Source: Hydrogenimonas sp. (lineage in GTDB: Bacteria > Campylobacterota > Campylobacteria > Campylobacterales > Hydrogenimonadaceae). From it: DNA of 7,212 nt. Every line of letters starts with the position of its first letter. Position 1 is the first letter of the stretch. Positions 6,582-7,212 of the stretch are shown piece after piece. The stretch lies in NCBI GenBank assembly GCA_015494675.1, contig WGAW01000132.1, forward strand, positions 1-7,212. Reading direction: 5' to 3'. A program made the translations under genes and the position numbers. The notes beneath the pieces are model-generated. The model saw only the letters and a program-made list of their open reading frames with translations, searched no databases and was not told where the DNA came from.

Positions 6582-7212
6582 ATGACAGAGATAAAAATAA
6601 ACAAGATCGAGAAGCTAAAACGCACGCTGAAGCCGTACGACTACTACAAAGAGCGCCTGAAAGGGCTAAACGCGGCAGATATGGACGAGGCTGACCGTTT
6701 CTACCTCAAAAACTTCGGAATATACAACCACAAACTCCGTCCGGAAAACTTCATACTGCGCATACGAATTGCCGGAGGCAGGGTCGGCGCCGAGGCTTTC
6801 GAAGCTCTTTTCAGAATGGCCGAATCGGCGAATTCGAGGATGATACTGACCTCCAGAGCCCAGATGGAGCTGCACGACCTCTCTTTGCAAACGGCGCTCG
6901 AATACTCCGAAGAGCTCGAGAAGCTGGGCCTTAGCTCATGGCAGACATATACCGACAACATAAGAAACATCGTCACCGACCCGCTGGACGGACTCTCGGA
7001 AGAGTGCGAGATAGAGGTTTACGAGACGATTCTGGCGATGCAGAAGACCTTCCTGAAAAATCCGGACTTTACCGGGATGCTTCCCCGGAAATTCAATGCG
7101 GCAATAAGCGGTATGAGAGCCGATATGACCCCGTTTTGCGGCAACGACCTCTTTTTTGCGCTGGCCGAAAAAGGCGAAGATCGGGGCTTTAACCTCTATG
7201 CCGGCGGCAAAA
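6582..7212 (+). CDS. Siroheme nitrite/sulfite reductase, N-terminal part, 3' end outside window
   Basis: Members of this family reduce nitrite to ammonium or sulfite to sulfide by six electrons, using siroheme coupled to a [4Fe-4S] cluster, usually in assimilation. The first 210 residues are visible and open to the window edge. The ferredoxin-like NiR/SiR half-domain is about 45-120 (R53 PENFILRIRI, then SRAQMELHDL). Next come DNIRN (R128), a likely anion-binding arginine, and LPRKFN (K170, N172) of the siroheme domain, then GFNLYAGGK. The cluster-binding cysteines would lie beyond the right edge. N172 occupies the place of a sulfite-binding lysine in E. coli CysI, and DNIRNIVTDPLDG resembles plant nitrite reductase, so a NirA-like nitrite reductase is favoured. 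Start ATG 6582 has no spaced Shine-Dalgarno and directly follows the promoter; ATG 6678 is a less likely alternative, since upstream codons read as real protein. It is divergent from dnaJ. Confidence 0.88.
   Translation, partial: MTEIKINKIEKLKRTLKPYDYYKERLKGLNAADMDEADRFYLKNFGIYNHKLRPENFILRIRIAGGRVGAEAFEALFRMAESANSRMILTSRAQMELHDLSLQTALEYSEELEKLGLSSWQTYTDNIRNIVTDPLDGLSEECEIEVYETILAMQKTFLKNPDFTGMLPRKFNAAISGMRADMTPFCGNDLFFALAEKGEDRGFNLYAGGK

Noticed and set aside
1..7212. tRNA, rRNA, CRISPR array, insertion sequence or defence cassette
   Set aside because: None is visible; coding and short regulatory gaps account for essentially the whole window.

Overview
The window looks like ordinary chromosomal housekeeping DNA from a member of the Campylobacterota (Epsilonproteobacteria), probably a free-living one with moderate GC content. 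Three things suggest this. Cytochrome c synthase is encoded as a single fused CcsB-CcsA (System II) protein. The promoters have a strong -10 box, a T-rich stretch and a weak -35. PolA and DnaJ are of the corresponding bacterial types. Genus cannot be fixed from sequence alone. Codon use leans to ATA for Ile and AGA/AGG for Arg.

Layout, left to right. Bases 1-2004 (+) hold the 3' three quarters of polA, whose 5' end lies outside the window; proofreading and polymerase motifs are intact. A 118-base gap follows, with two overlapping, mutually exclusive inverted repeats just after the polA stop, then a good promoter and ribosome binding site. Bases 2123-5251 (+) encode a 1042-residue CcsBA cytochrome c heme synthase. 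Its stop is 34 bases from the stop of the convergent dnaJ gene (5286-6416, minus), and a hairpin plus T-tract at that junction probably ends ccsBA transcription. dnaJ starts with TTG behind a strong AGGAG. A 165-base divergent intergenic region carries the dnaJ promoter, overlapped by an imperfect palindrome, and a TATAAT promoter for the next gene. From 6582 (+) to the window end runs the N-terminal 210 residues of a siroheme nitrite/sulfite reductase, whose visible residues favour nitrite.

The genes are separately promoted and do not form one pathway: DNA repair/replication, periplasmic cytochrome c maturation, protein folding, and nitrogen (or sulfur) assimilation. I found no mobile element, CRISPR array, RNA gene, toxin-antitoxin pair or defence system. 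I see no convincing sign of a wholly new system. The points most worth a second look are regulatory (a possible leaderless reductase mRNA, the palindrome over the dnaJ -10, and the alternative hairpins after polA), plus a signal-peptide-like segment inside CcsBA.
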